Source of the DNA: Limnanthes douglasii subsp. nivea
Lineage: Eukaryota > Streptophyta > Magnoliopsida > Brassicales > Limnanthaceae
Assembly (NCBI GenBank): GCA_036936605.1
Contig: JAUPFV010000004.1
Location: 64,442,352-64,506,351 of the forward strand
Direction: 5' to 3'
DNA: 64,000 nucleotides
Part shown: positions 41,407 through 54,109 of the stretch, one piece after another
Position numbering within the stretch: the first letter of the stretch is position 1
How the letters are laid out: each line of letters begins with the position of its first letter
Notes under the pieces: model-generated
The model's database searches: none
What the model was told of the DNA's origin: nothing
Seen by the model: the letters and a program-made list of their open reading frames with translations, nothing else
Program-made: the position numbers and the translations under genes

Positions 41407-44400
41407 CTAAGTAATTCTCCGGTAACCCGCACTAATTCCTTCTAAAAAGGTGATGGCACGAAGTCTATTAGGGATTTCAGTTCCTTCCAAGAACAAATTC
41501 CTATTAGACTCATGAGTGTGCTTCACCATCCAATCTGCTGCTGCATTCTGTTCTCTGAAAATGTGGATTACCTTCATGTTTGAGGAGATTAGTTTGTAGC
41601 AGCAACCAATCAAGGGTTTGAGATACCATGGGGCTCTTCTTGTGAGCAACATTTGAGTCAGAATACGTGAGTCTGTCTCAATGTCTAACAGGTTGATCCC
41701 CTTTTCAAAACTGAGATGAAGGTCATCCAGCATCACTCTAGTCTCCGCAATAATGGGGCTTCCCTTGCCATAAACCTTACCATAGACAAATATAACTTTC
41801 CCTGAGTTATCCCTGACCGGACCTCCACCAAAACACTTTCCAGACTCAACACATTCCCCATCCGAATTTAATTTATAGCGGCCTAATTAAGGACATATCC
41901 AAGATACACTGGGATGTTAGGCCTTGCCAAATGATTTATCCATCCAATAGAGAGGCCAACGTCTCTATCCTTGTCCCAATACTTCATTTTAAAAAGATTT
42001 TCCCTGTCTAACCTCGAGAGGATGTAAATTATGTGACCTATCATATTATTAGAGCTTATAACTTTACCATTAATCTACATTTTATTCCTTGCGTTCCAGA
42101 TTACCCAGGCTATGATTGTGCGTATAATGGTATGCAGATGAACCACTTTTCCGGTCGACCAGAACCAGGATCTCACCGTGTTAGAGAATGACATGTTTCC
42201 TGTAATGTAGATGTTAAAATAGGCAGAACAGTAAGACCAAACCTCCCAGGCCTTTTGACACTCTATAAAGACATGATTTATATTTTTAGTATTGCAGCAA
42301 TGCTGGCATTTTGACACTAACTGGGTCTTTCTTCTTTACAGGACAGAATCCACAGGTAACCAGCCTTCTAAGGATCTCCAGATAAAAAACGAGAACTTGC
42401 GAGGCATGACGTTGCTCCACAACCTTGCATAAATGTAAGATTTATGACATTTTCCCCTTACTCCGCACTAGGTAGCCTTAGAGTTAAACTGACCATCCTC
42501 ACTGAGTGTCCAGTTGATGGCATCAGTGTTGTTATTGTTGATAGCCATCTTGAGAACCTTTTGGATTTGATTCTGATCCAAAATGTTCTCAAGCATAGAG
42601 ATGTTCCAATTGTCAGAATCCCAATAGTTTTTTACCATAGTGCCATTGTAAAGTCTTCTGTCATCTTGACTAGTAAAAATAGTGAAAGCCTCTGTATGAC
42701 ACCACCTGTCAACCATTATGTCTATGTTACCGTCATTTTCTTGCCAAAAAAATGTATCTCTCAACCCTGTCCCTTACTCTCCAAACTCTTTTCCATGTGG
42801 AAGAGCTCTTAGGATTAAGAATCGCAGTGAGAGGATGATTATTATTAAAGTAGATTGATCTCATCAACTTTTCCCAAATAGAATCATGCTTTATCAAATT
42901 ATACCATAATTTGTATGAAAAAACATCTACCATATCATTAATTCTGCGAAGATTCAGCCCTCCCTCTTCATAACTTTTGTAAAGACCAGACTAATTGCAT
43001 TAGATAGTAGCAGCATTATCTGTTTTAGAACCCCATAAGAAGTTATTGTAGAGAGTCTCCAACTTTTTTATAGTGGATTTAAGGATTTCAATGTTTTGAG
43101 CCATAAATATAGAATAAGAAGCCAGAACAGACTGAATAAGTATCAGTTTTCCCCTAAATGACAGAGTTCTGTGATCCCATTTATTGATCTTACGGATAGT
43201 TTTTGCAATCAAATCATCAAAATTTCTCACACTTTTTTTATTGATGATGACAGAATCCATATAGTTTATGTGGAGATTACTTTGCTTGAATCCCACCAAA
43301 GTTTCCAGGTTTCTAGCATAGTTGGTGGTGCATCTACCAGAGGTAATAACTGTAGACTTTTATTTATTTACAATATGGCCAGAGACTTCTTCATAATGAC
43401 TGACTAACTTCATTATCTTTTTTACAGAACTTGAAGCCCCATTACAGAAGAGCAATATATCATCAGCAAAACACAAACTAGATAAGTTCAAATTTCCTTT
43501 GTTCTTGTAGTTAATTGTAGAGAATTCTGTGTAAAGTCTTTTTAAACCTCTTAGAAAGTACTCTCGGCCTAATATGAAAAGACTAGGTGATAATGGATCA
43601 CTCTGTCTAAGACCTTTATTTGACTTGAAAAAACCCTTAGAGACTCAATTGACTACAACAAAGAACTGGCAAATTCACCACATTTCTTTCAATCAATCTT
43701 AGGAAATCATCCCTGAACCAAAAACCAGCTAGAACACTTAGTATAAATGTGTGGTCCATCATATCAAATGCCTTATTTATGTCCAACTTCATCATAATAT
43801 TCCCACCTTTGACCTTTCTAGTTAGATCAATAACCAACTCATGAGCAATCATGATATTATCATGAATGCCCCTATCCTTGACAAATGCCCCTTGCTCAAC
43901 TGATATAAGCTTATGAAGGATAGTAGAAAGCCTATTATTGATAGTTTTAGAGATAATTTTGCTTAGAAAGGTAGTCAAACTGATAGGCCTGAAATCAATC
44001 CATCTTTTAGGAGCTTCCTTCTTAGGGATCAAGCATAGGACAGCAGCATATACCTATAGGAAAGTCACTCTTAGCATAGAAATCCCTTATTGCATCACAT
44101 AAATCCTCTTTTATGATAGGCCAACAATATTTATAGAATTTTCCATTGTACCCATTTGGGCCTGCTGCAACGTTAGAATTCAGACCTTCAACAACCTCAT
44201 AAATTTTGGTATCCATAAGGAGACTCATTAGCATATTGTTCTCTTCACTAGTTACCAGATTAGGAATATAATCATTTAGAATGTTAGGGTACCAAGGATT
44301 ATGAAGGTTAGAAATGAGGTCTTTAAATGAACCACAAGAGACTCTCCAATAGTTTCCTCATCCTCCTCCCATCTGTCACCAACCCAGATACGAGAGATTT

Positions 44401-45503
44401 TTTTATCTCTCGTGCTTTATTTTTACATAATTGTAAAAGAAAGTCGTATTTCTTTCACCATCTTTAGTCCAATTAGTATGATACTTTTGGATCCAGTCGT
44501 CTTCTTCTCTTTGAAGCAACAATATGTGATTTTCCTTGGTTTTTTTAAGAATTTCTTTGTCCTTCACTGAATTAGTAATTAGGACTTTAGCTTCAAGAGT
44601 ATTAATCCCCTTTTCCTGACTTCTTATGGAGTTAAACATATTACCAAAAACAGACTTGTTCCACACCTTTAGATTGGCCTTTAGGTGTTTAAGTTTGAAC
44701 CAGAATTTAAATATAGAGGGTCCAGAGTATTCCACAGCCCAACATTTTTCCACAAAACTATAGAACTTTTCATGAAGACACCAAATATTTAAGAATTTAA
44801 ATGTTTATTTTATTTTATAAGTAGTAGTAGCAATATTAATTAGCAAAGGGGAGTGGTCTGAGCATGTCTTAGGGAGATGGATAACAGAAGTGTCATCCAC
44901 ATTATTAATCCAGTTGTCATTAACCAATTCCCTATCAAGCCTTCTACACTTCCTCCAATTAGACCAAGTGTACTTGTTTCCAGAGAACCCCACATCCACT
45001 AGATTACAGTCTATGATGAAACTATTGAAGTCCTTCATACTAGCAGTAACGTTTGTGGTGCAGTGTATCTGCTCCTCAAGATAGGTAATGGTGTTAAATT
45101 AACCAAACCGAATCCAATCTTTTCCTTCATTTTCAATATTCCTTAGCCCATCCTAAAGAAGACACCTTAAACTTCTAGTGCACTTTGCATATATAACAGT
45201 CATTAGAAACTCCTTGGAATCAAGATAATGTCTAACCTTCAGGTGAATAAATTGGTCCTCATTTATCAGAACCTCTACCATAAAATCTCCACTCTACATC
45301 ACCCATACCTTATTGCTAACGTTACTTGTAAAGACATGAAACCCAATCTTGACAGAAATAGTTGAAAGCTTAGAAACACATACCATCGTTTCTTAAATAT
45401 CAAGGAAATTTAGCCTCCTAGCTCTCTTGATCGATCTTATTCTATCTTGAGTTTCCTTGTTTCCAATACCTCGAACATTCCAACTTAGGATTGCAATAGT
45501 CAT
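41407..45503 (-). pseudogene. LINE B ORF2 (endonuclease, RT, zf-RVT, RNase H)
   Basis: The start ATG at 45,501-45,503 gives MTIAILSWNVRGIGNKETQD, the endonuclease N-terminus. Later blocks: FSGNKYTWSNWRKCRRLDRE and KTCSDHSPLLI (the SDH of the endonuclease), WNKSVFGNMFN, WTKDGERNTTFF. RT: RWIDFRPISLTTFLSKIISK, FVKDRGIHDNIMIAHELV, MMKLDINKAFDMMDHTFI, then CFADDILLF near 43,460-43,480. zf-RVT: CQHCCNTKNINHVFIECQKA near 42,310. RNase H at the end: INLLDIETDSRILTQML, stop at 41,407. The enzyme set carries out target-primed reverse transcription. At least six stops or shifts. Confidence 0.87.
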
Positions 45504-45604
45504 TTAGAAGTTTTAGAGTTTTTTGCAACATTTTTATGCTGCAAACATTTGGAGGAGATGATCCCCTTTGAATTTAACGTTTTGACCTTGTTGATCTTCT
45601 TCAG

Positions 45605-46811
45605 TTATGTCTTCTTATCAGTGATACTTTTCTTTACATGAGACTGTAGTAAGCTTCCAATGGTTTCCTTAGCTGGAGACAAACTTTCAAATAGATTATT
45701 CAATGCCAAACTAACAGGAGAGTCTCCCTGATTGTTTGTTTTCAATTCAAGCATGTGGATAGCCCCTATCATTTCATTGCTCTCCACCCCAATTGGAGGT
45801 AACTGGTTCGCATATAAGTCTTTGCTCATACTTGTTTCCCCCTGAGCTTCTTTTATTTTATTTACAATTACTGAATTTATTTTATGCTCTTTCATCTCAA
45901 GCTGAAATGCAAGAAGACAACCATCCAACAACCTTGGACTGGATGATTTTGCCTGAGCAACAGTCTTCCTTTGAACTATTTTTTTACAATCCTCTTCTGA
46001 GTGACCCAAATGATCACAAATTTTAAAATATTTAGGTAATTTTTCATACACCAACTCTTGCCAAAAATAATGATTCCCAAATACAACATTGACCTTCTTA
46101 GGTAGAGTTTGGATACATCCAAGATAACCCAGACTCTACAAAAGTTATATTTGCCCCGTTAGATATAGGAATCCAAACGTTAAGAGGAACTCCAATACTT
46201 TTTACCACCTCACGAATTGTGTCCTCGCAGTACATATACTCAGGAAGATTAGGTAAATCTATGAACACAGGGGTTTCAGGGTTTTCTTTATTAGGGTTAG
46301 AATTAGGAGACCACTTGAAAAGTCTCATTATTGTATCCCCTAACTGCCACACATTCCTACACCATAATCTCTTTAGGTCTTCAAGATAGGAGAACTCAAT
46401 GAATATGTGCCTATGATCCCAACTGGATACATTGAAAGCACCCTTAAAATTGAATTTATCAAGAAAAGCCTTAATTATAGAGTAGTTTGGCTTCCCGGTT
46501 GTAAACTTCCCCACTAGTGTATGAATAGATTTCTGTTCCAGCAATTCAAAGTCCTATGCTTCAAAGTTTATCTCCACATGATCTTCCTCCGTAATTATTT
46601 TCACATTTTTATACACAATATTGGTAGGCTTACACTTGAAAAGTTCAACGAATGATTTCTTATTCTCTGATGCATTTGCCTTGCTTGATACAGATTCAAA
46701 CATCGGATTATTTCTGATCTTTGGCAGATCATAGTTGGATTTAGTCATCCTAACTTGCATATCATGATCTTCTGATACATGATGTGGTGGAGAGCCCTCT
46801 CTATTCTCCAT
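45605..46811 (-). pseudogene. LINE B ORF1 (DUF4283-like, zinc knuckle)
   Basis: The start ATG at 46,809-46,811 (MENREGSPPHHVSEDHDMQV) is chosen over an upstream in-frame Met because it matches the short acidic start of LINE A ORF1. One stop lies at 46,554. The DUF4283-like core follows in frame: LEQKSIHTLVGKFTTGKPNY, FNVSSWDHRHIFIEFSYLED, LWCRNVWQLGDTIMRLFKWS. After a shift near 46,080 comes a zinc-knuckle remnant KICDHLGHSEEDC with its first Cys replaced by Phe, then a Ser/Asn/Glu-rich tail to 45,605. The role is element RNA binding. Confidence 0.8.
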
Positions 46812-46860
46812 TAAGACAAAGAGATCAAGCAATCAAGGAAGAACAAGCCTTAGACTTAGG

Positions 46861-47466
46861 GATCATTCTTGGAGCAATCTTGTTAGCTGTGTAACTAACG
46901 TTTTTTTGAAAAATATGTCATTATGTCTAATAACTTGAAATTATATGTTCAAACCAAACAAAATCCTATTAAACTAAACCACATAAACCTGGTTGAAACC
47001 GGCTCACATCAACTTTATCACGATTAAAATTGTAATCTGTGACAAACTAATAAAGTATTTATACTATATAATCTATGAATCTACAATAACTAGTAAAACA
47101 AATTCAAAAATTATGACAAACCATTAATTAAATCAACATTTTAAAATCCTTATTGATCGATGTATAAAATTTTAGGATCTTAGATCCTAGTTGATCGATA
47201 ATTTTTTTCTTTACCTATTTAAGTAATAGTTTATAGTTTTACTCAAAACATTATTTTTATTTACAAAAAAATATTAATTGTTTAATCATATTTGCATAAA
47301 TTTTATATCCGTTTGAAATGGAAATATGCTTTTAGACATTTAATTCATATTTTTATAAATTCTTCTAACTGAATGGTCTAAAATAAGAGAAAAAAGATTT
47401 AGGACGTTCAGTTACAATGTTTTTTTATAAGTTATGTTGTTTTTATACTTTAGATACCTCGCTCTT
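46861..47466. other. AT-rich intergenic sequence
   Basis: No ORF of note. A near-palindrome GGATCTTAGATCCTAGTTGA lies near 47,176. The flank of LINE B ends and the next copia LTR begins without a recognised boundary element. Confidence 0.5.
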
Positions 47467-47721
47467 TGTTCGAGTGTCAGGATTATAATAAATGTATATG
47501 AGCTATTTAATATTAATATGTATATGGGCTATGGTTTACTTTCTGCAACACTATATATATACAGTAATTGTGATATGCCAAAATATGTGATTTGATTTAT
47601 GTTTTGAAAGGGTGCAGATGTAAGAGACACATTCACTCAACGTTTCAAATGTTTTCTTTGTGCTTTTGGATTATTCACTGAATGATATTTTCCTGCTCAA
47701 CATCTTCAAATCCTACCGTCA
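47467..47721 (+). repeat. 5' LTR of the small copia element
   Basis: TGTTCGAGTGTCAGG to TACCGTCA. The next bases (TTTGCCAAG) are already RT coding sequence, so no primer-binding site, gag, protease or integrase remains. Confidence 0.85.
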
Positions 47722-48788
47722 TTTGCCAAGTTGGTGGCTGCACTGAAGAGGTACGGGTTTGTTCAGTCTTATTTAAATTATTCTTTATTCTCTTATTCCA
47801 CGAGTGGTTTTCGTATGCATGTTTTGGTTTATGTTGATGATCTTATTCTATCTGGGAATGACCCTGGTGCATTGGTTGAGTTTAAGAGATACTTGAGCAC
47901 TTGCTTTCATATGAAGGACTTAGGTCATATTAAATATTTTCTTGGAATTGAAGTAGCATGAAGTCCCGCGGATATCTTTCTTTACCAACGCAAATATTCT
48001 ATGGAAATTATCTCAGAGACAGGTTTACTTGGCAGCAAGCATGCACTATTTCCTAATAGAGTAAAACCACCACCTCAGTAAGAGCGAGCCGGCACTACTC
48101 ATTAACGGGTCTGTAACCCGTAGGTTGGTGGGTAGACTTATTTATCTGGCGTTTACACGACCATATATTTGTTTTTTGGTACATATTTTATCTCGGTTTC
48201 TGCAGAAACCATGAGAGGATCATTGGAGGGCTGCATTACGAGTTGTTCGTTATCTGAAAAAAGAGCTCGGGTCAGGGAAATCTTCTACTGAGAAGTTGTA
48301 ATCTCACTCTAACAAGCTGGTGTAATTCTGGTTGGGGTGGATTTCCTCAGACTCAACGCAGTGTGAGTGGTTGGATGGTATTCTTGGGTGATTCCCCAAT
48401 TTCTTGGAAGACTAAGAAACAATATGTTATTGCATTGTATTCTGCTGAAGCAGAGTACCGGTCTATGAAAGGATTAACTTGTGAGTTGAAGTGGTTGAAC
48501 GGTTTGCTCACAAATTTCGGGGTCTCGCACTTAGGGGATATATAAGTTTTCTGTGATAGTCAGTTGGCTTTACATCTTGCCCACGATCATGTGTTCCATG
48601 AGCGTTCAAAGCATATTGAATTAGATTGTCATTTTCTACAAGATGTGATACTTGATGGGGTTATTTGCACATCTCACGTGCCCACTCAATCTCAGCGTGC
48701 ATATATTTTTACCAAAGCACTAGGCAAAAATAAATTTGAGTTTTTGCTTGGTAAGTTGGGCATTCATAATCTTCATGCTCTAACTTAA
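47722..48788 (+). pseudogene. Copia RT/RNase H remnant
   Basis: LVAALKRYGFVQSYLNYSLF opens in RT just before the catalytic block VLVYVDDLILSGNDPGALVE (DD pair), then HMKDLGHIKYFLGIEVA and a TGA. A more damaged stretch follows (about 47,960-48,360). RNase H is recognisable in SVSGWMVFLGDSPISWKTKK, LYSAEAEYRSM, CELKWLNGLL, then a TAA-broken CDSQLALHLAHDHVFHERSK, HIELDCHFLQD and a C-terminal LGKLGIHNLHALT ending at 48,786. Domains upstream of RT are missing. Confidence 0.85.
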
Positions 48789-48799
48789 GGGGGGAGGGG

Positions 48800-49057
48800 T
48801 GTTAGAGTGTCAGGATGAGAATAAAATGTATATGGATGATTTAATATTAGTCTGTATATGGGCTACGATTTACTTTCTACCACACTATATATATACAATG
48901 TAATTGTGATATGCCGAGAGAGGTGATTTGGTTTATATGTTGAAAGGGTGAAGATGTGAGAGACACATTCATTCAACGTTTCAAATGTTTTCTTTGTGCT
49001 TCTAGATTATCCACTGAATGATATTTTCCTGCTCAACATCTTCAAATATTACCGTCA
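48800..49057 (+). repeat. 3' LTR of the small copia element
   Basis: TGTTAGAGTGTCAGG to TACCGTCA, about 85-90% like the 5' LTR by eye. It contains the same TATATATA box (about 48,890). Confidence 0.85.
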
Positions 49058-49690
49058 TTTGTTCTATACATATAATACATTTACAATTCCCTCAACACTC
49101 TTTATATGTATTTATTGTTTAGTATGTTATTATTATATGCACCGTTTTTTATCTCATATCTCCTGTATTTTTCTCTCTCGTATGTACTATTTGGTATGTG
49201 TCGACCTTTCATTGTCGTGTCTCTCACTCTTTAATTTTTTCGTAGATAATTTTTTGAAAATTTTGGTGAAAGAACATGTTAATGTTAGCCCAATCTTCGG
49301 ATATATTTCACCATGTTTAATTCATTAAAAAGAACAATTCCTTCTTTTTTAGCTATTGTTTTATACCATATCGTGTCTCTTTATTTTATATGATATAACT
49401 ACTGTAATAGCCAATATATATTTAGACAATAAAACAAAAATAATTTTTTTTATTGGTGTCACTCTCTCTCTCTCTAAATAGAGATGTTGTAGGGTTTGAG
49501 CACATTGTTCTCTCTTTTGGATTTATGATGCCCCTTTCTCAAAATGTGATAACGGATGTGCCATATTGTCTGTCTTTTTCGTTCTACATCTATAAGCACA
49601 CAACGTTCGAGATCCATCAATGGTTGTCATATATATTATTTTGTTAATAATATTTTAGATTTTTTTGTTTTCATAACTAAAATCGAGCTC
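49058..49690. other. AT-rich sequence, no gene recognised
   Basis: Contains a short (TC)n run near 49,462-49,475. Open frames here (for example 48,996-49,328, partly in the LTR) have no recognisable motif. Confidence 0.45.
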
Positions 49691-50045
49691 AATTTAGCTT
49701 CTTAACTTAGATTTATACTAAAAGGAAGGTTCGGTTAACGTACCTAGCTCTCTTTGTTGGCTCATTATTAGCTTAGTATTAAAAGAAAGAATCTGATAAC
49801 ATACTGAGTTTCCTATACTTGCTCAACCTTGGCTTATACTGAAAAAAGAGATCAATTAGCATATGACCTCTTTATATTTGCTCAACCTTACCTCTATATT
49901 GAAGGGAAGGGTCGATTATCATATCGAGCTTCATATACTTGTTCAACCTTATTTTTATACTAAAGAGGGGCTCAGTTAGCATACGAGCTCTCTATACTGG
50001 CTCACTGGGTCCATATTGAAGGGAGAGGTCGTTAGGACATTGAAA
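49690..50045. repeat. Diverged minisatellite, about 62-bp unit
   Basis: Five to six units share the order: TACTGAAAG-like start, GGTTCGGTTAGCATA-like middle, GAGCTCTCTATACTTGCTCA-like end. Examples are near 49,800-49,860, 49,860-49,925, 49,925-49,985 and 49,985-50,040. Divergence is high. Confidence 0.7.
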
Positions 50046-50707
50046 CCCCTACACTCGTCCTATAATTAGTTCATTTTTATTGCTTCAACCCAACTTACTA
50101 ATTATTGGTCCATGCGCTCCACCAGTCTTTTATCTTACCATCATTTCCATATTGTATCATCTAAAATAATAAATATATAATTTTTATTTTAGAAAACGTT
50201 ATTTTGTAAGACATAAATATTTTAAATATCATTTCCATATTTTAAATATTTTAAATTTAAAATCCACTCTTTTAACCTCAAATCTTAAATACATGGAATG
50301 ACATAAATTAGTAGAAACAAAAATAAAATGAATGTAGCTAAAGATAAGAAGTGTATATAGCATATGAGATATATATAGTCATTTATGAGTTTTTAATATA
50401 ATAAAATAAGAATATGTGTATGATTTTTTGAAATTATTCCAAAAAAACTAATGAATATTGTATGGTTTAAGAATAATTTTGTAAGACTTGATTTTATTTT
50501 CTAGGTGACTATGATGGAACAAAAAACTAACAAATATAGATAAACAAGAATTTTTAAGACTAGCAAATGAAATCATATGTGTCTTATACGATATATTTAG
50601 AAATTCAGAAGAACATATTATGATTGAGTACATTTATATGCTTCATGTATAAGATTAGATACATAATATACGAGATAGATCCACCATACCATAATATGGT
50701 TCTGAAC

Positions 50708-51100
50708 AGTAATCCGTCTATGGACTATCGATTTTAGTCACATATAGTCCTTGAATTTTACCGTTGGTAGTCCATGGGCTATTCAATTTGGATAATGTTA
50801 GTTCCCTGCTTATGTTGATTAATATAAAGCTATCACGTGGCACCATACTCAACAAAAACTTGTATCACCAATGTTCGCTCGACTTGAGGTCGAAGTTCAA
50901 ATGTAGTCAAGATTAAAATCGAGGGACCATTTGTAATACAAGTTTCCGTTGAGTATGGTGCCACGTGGAAGCTTTACATTAATCAACATATGAGGGATAC
51001 TAACTTTATCCAAACTGAATAGTCCAAAGACTACCAGGGGACTTTTGAAAGTCCATGGACTATTTGTCACGAATATCGATAATCCAAAGACGAATTAATA
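50708..51100. mobile_element. MITE with long terminal inverted repeats
   Basis: The left arm (TAATCCGTCTATGGACTATC, later GCTATCACGTGGCACCATAC) pairs with the right arm (GTATGGTGCCACGTGGAAGC, later AATCCAAAGACGAATTA). The arms are about 160 bp each with a centre near 50,900. No ORF. Family unknown; the arm length suggests a Mutator-like foldback element. Confidence 0.75.
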
Positions 51101-53422
51101 TTCAAAACCAACTTACTATTATGTCATAGATTTGTAAAAACATAACTTTATTAGTGTGAGAGAATATCATTAAATATTATCGTGTATAATATTAACACAA
51201 AATATCAACTTTATTTTCAAAATTAAAAAATTGAAACATTTTTTAAAAAACAAGTTTCACGCATGATAAAATTATAAAATAATCTCATGAATAAAACTTT
51301 ATAACATTATCTAACTTTTTATGTTCTTGTGTATATTTATATTTTTGTTCTGATGATATGTTATTTTATTGTTGTTTTATTTACAATAATACTTTTTTGA
51401 TAATATAATTTGTTTAGATGTGCAAAGAGAGAGTATGCTCGTTGTTAAACAAGCTTAATTGGTTTTTATAGGAAAAATATTGCTCTATACCTTTATGAAG
51501 ATTTCTTCGATCCAGAATAAGGGGAAGAAGAGGCTAAAAAAATGATTTCAACATTTGCATAGACAGCCACTCGAATATTCGAAGCTTTTGCATAGCTGAG
51601 GAGATCAGCAGCACGGAAGCGCCATTATCTCTTAATGTTTTTGCCAACTGGCATACTTTTTTCCTTTTTCATTGATGTTTTGGTTACCATTTCCAGATTT
51701 GGGAGTGTTGACTGCAGAACAATATGAAATGGTAAGGGTGTTTCTCATGGAGTGTGTACGTCTATCACACTTCAATGAAGAGGGGGCATCAAATATATAC
51801 GGTGAGCTACAATAATGGTTAAGAGCCTAACATAGCTAGGTTAATAGATAATTGAGCATGCCATGAAGTTGTTAGGATTTCATATGGTCCTTTATGGCCT
51901 TGGCCTGTAAATGGACCTTTATGGGCCTCTAAAATATCTATAAAGTATAAAATTATATAAAATAATATTTTTGAATCTATATTTATATTAGTTAATAATT
52001 TTAAAACACTACATTTCTATTTAGAGCTAGTACGGGTTAGAAAAATATGATAAATTACCATGTAGTTGAAGACTAAGATATTTTGTCTATTTCGATTTTC
52101 AGTGTTCAAATATTTACAATGTTTTCCAATTATGTAGGTTTTATATTTTCTGATCTAGCTCAAACAAAATTTATTAGTTTTTATTTAAAATTATATTTAA
52201 TGTTATTTATATATTATAGAAACACAAACACAAATATATTTAAGGTATCATCTTAAATTGATGAATCCTAAAAATAGTCATTTCGATATATTTTAATTTT
52301 CTTCTTAAACTCACTTGGAAACCATGTAAGACAATATGATGTTCTCGCGTAATTTGTATTCTGGTCTTTACAGTATAGATCATGTAAGAATTAGACTAGT
52401 TTATAATTTTTTTAATTCTTACATTGTCCTTACAAACCGTGTGAGCATTTTTTTAAAATTCTTACACTGTTCAAGTTCTTAACTTGTTCTCAAGTGAGGA
52501 TTTAAAAAAAATTACATGCTTAAAGTTCTTACTGGATCCTTATAGTACAAACTATATGAGAATTTAAAAAAATAGTCCTCACAATATGAACAAAGTGATG
52601 ACATTCAAAGTTTTACATGATTTGAGTTTTTATATGGTCTTCACATTCTAGATAATGTGATTTTTTAAAAAAAATTCTTACATAGTTCGTAAACTTGAAA
52701 ATAAAAATGACGATCATATAAAGTTTTCCAAATTCTCATATGGTATTCAATGTACGACTCATTGAGAACTTTCAAAAAAATCTCATTGTTTGTATAGTTA
52801 GAAACATAAAATTCAGATCGTGTAAGAACTTTCAAAGTTTTCACTTGATCTCTAAAATTGCAAAGAAATAATATTTTGAATTTTGATCATCGAAGTTGGA
52901 TACGTATATGCACAGTTGGATTTAACGTATATTTTTCAAACAACAATATTTAGATTTTGCTAAAAATAAACAAAAGACTAGTTGTTAGATTTGTTTTGAA
53001 AAAAAAATTGACATCATAACACTCTTATATTTTCTTTAGACTTATAAAAGTGAAGTTATATCAAACTAAAGAGAGAGAAACGAAAGACATGTAAAAAACG
53101 ATAAAAATAAATTCTAAAAAATGGAAGATGTTATTGAATTATCTAATAATCAATAACCTTCATTAACAGATCTTAAACTAGTATAGACTCTAATACAAAT
53201 TTAAAACTAAAAATAAAACATAATCTTCATGAATATTATTCAAACTGTTTAACTACTAAAAACGTCTCAACCATTTTGAAAAATATAACTAATTTTTTTT
53301 AAAGTGTGCATTTTATAAAAGATGAATGTAATCTTAACTAAAATATAATAGTTTTATTTAGTGTCATTAAATTTTAAAAGTATAAAATATAATAAATACT
53401 CATAACGAGTTTTATTTTTTAA
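51101..53422. other. AT-rich sequence with degenerate repeats
   Basis: 51.43-51.80 kb is less AT-rich and may hold a decayed exon (one frame includes EDFFDPE), but stops interrupt it and I do not call a gene. 52.32-52.87 kb holds a degenerate repeat built on AGTTCTTAC / GAGAATTTAAAAAA and ATGTGA-like words, roughly 50 bp per unit. No other feature was seen. Confidence 0.4.
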
Positions 53423-53427
53423 TAAAT

Positions 53428-53611
53428 TATTAAAGTATCTTTGTATTTATTGTAAAGTAACGTAGAGATAAAGGTAGAAGAATGATTGTACTAATTTATG
53501 TACGAAGGTAATAAGATTGACTATACTAATTAGATTCATAATTATAATTAATTGTATTGATTGTAGTCGTAATTGGGATTGAATTATAGTCATAATTAGT
53601 TCTAGCTATAA

Positions 53612-53657
<46 letters not shown>
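53428..53657 (+). repeat. 5' LTR, left part
   Basis: Aligns with the 3' LTR at 60,034 onward (ACTAATTTA..GAAGGTA, AGATTGACT.TACTAATTA). It ends in a (TA)n run of about 50 bp, where the hAT-like element inserted. The right part of the same LTR resumes at 56,880. Confidence 0.82.
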
Positions 53658-53661
<4 letters not shown>

Positions 53662-53705
53662 TGTCTAATGGTTCTGGAACCACGGTTCAAAGCTGACAAC
53701 CTGTT

Positions 53706-53830
53706 TAAGAACTGACGGTTTACCTGCGAAACTGACCCATTAGGACCGCAACCCGCCAGGACCGCATAATAAGGAGCAACCCGGCAGGACTGCAACCCGG
53801 CAGGACTGCGTAACCACGGTTTATTTGTAA
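53706..53830. repeat. Left subterminal GC-rich repeats of the hAT-like element
   Basis: GAACTGACGGTTTACCTGCG, then four copies of a GGAC(C/T)GCAACCCG.CA-like 15-18-bp unit. The same order, in the same orientation, recurs at 56,705-56,835. Confidence 0.8.
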
Positions 53831-54109
53831 AAAACCGCGGTTTATTGGTAAATATTATGCTGATTTTATTTATTTTATAACCAAAATGTTATATTTAAAA
53901 AATATTGAGATATTGCATATTATTATAGAATTATAATTACATTTTTGTTAATATTAATTTGTTTTGGTTATTAATATTTTAAGTGTTGTAATTATTATAT
54001 AGTCCAAAATTTTAAATATTACTTATGTTATTATCATATTTTGAATATTATTATTATGTTTTTAGATCTAATACAAACCAAAACTATATCTTATCATGTT
54101 AAAATATTA

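Larger units (their letters stand above)
41400..46860 (-). mobile_element. L1-type LINE B
   Basis: ORF1 and ORF2 with endonuclease, RT, zf-RVT and RNase H run on the - strand. Longer and better preserved than LINE A, and with the RNase H domain that A lacks. No poly-A (T-run in + view) is visible near 41,390 and no target duplication was found, so both ends are approximate. Confidence 0.85.
47467..49057 (+). mobile_element. Small copia element: two LTRs with only RT/RNase H inside
   Basis: Direct LTRs at 47,467-47,721 and 48,800-49,057 share most of their sequence (GAGTGTCAGGAT near the start, CTGCTCAACATCTTCAAAT near the end). The interior is only about 1.08 kb and starts in the middle of RT. 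The 3' polypurine tract TTAAGGGGGGAGGGG abuts the 3' LTR. The 5-bp flanks do not match (ctctt, tttgt). Confidence 0.85.

Noticed and set aside
48996..49328. 110-codon hydrophobic open frame
   Set aside because: It starts in the copia LTR and continues in AT-rich DNA; its hydrophobicity follows from T-rich codons.
51430..51830. Possible cellular exon
   Set aside because: Stops in all frames and no recognisable motif; kept only as a remark in the spacer entry.
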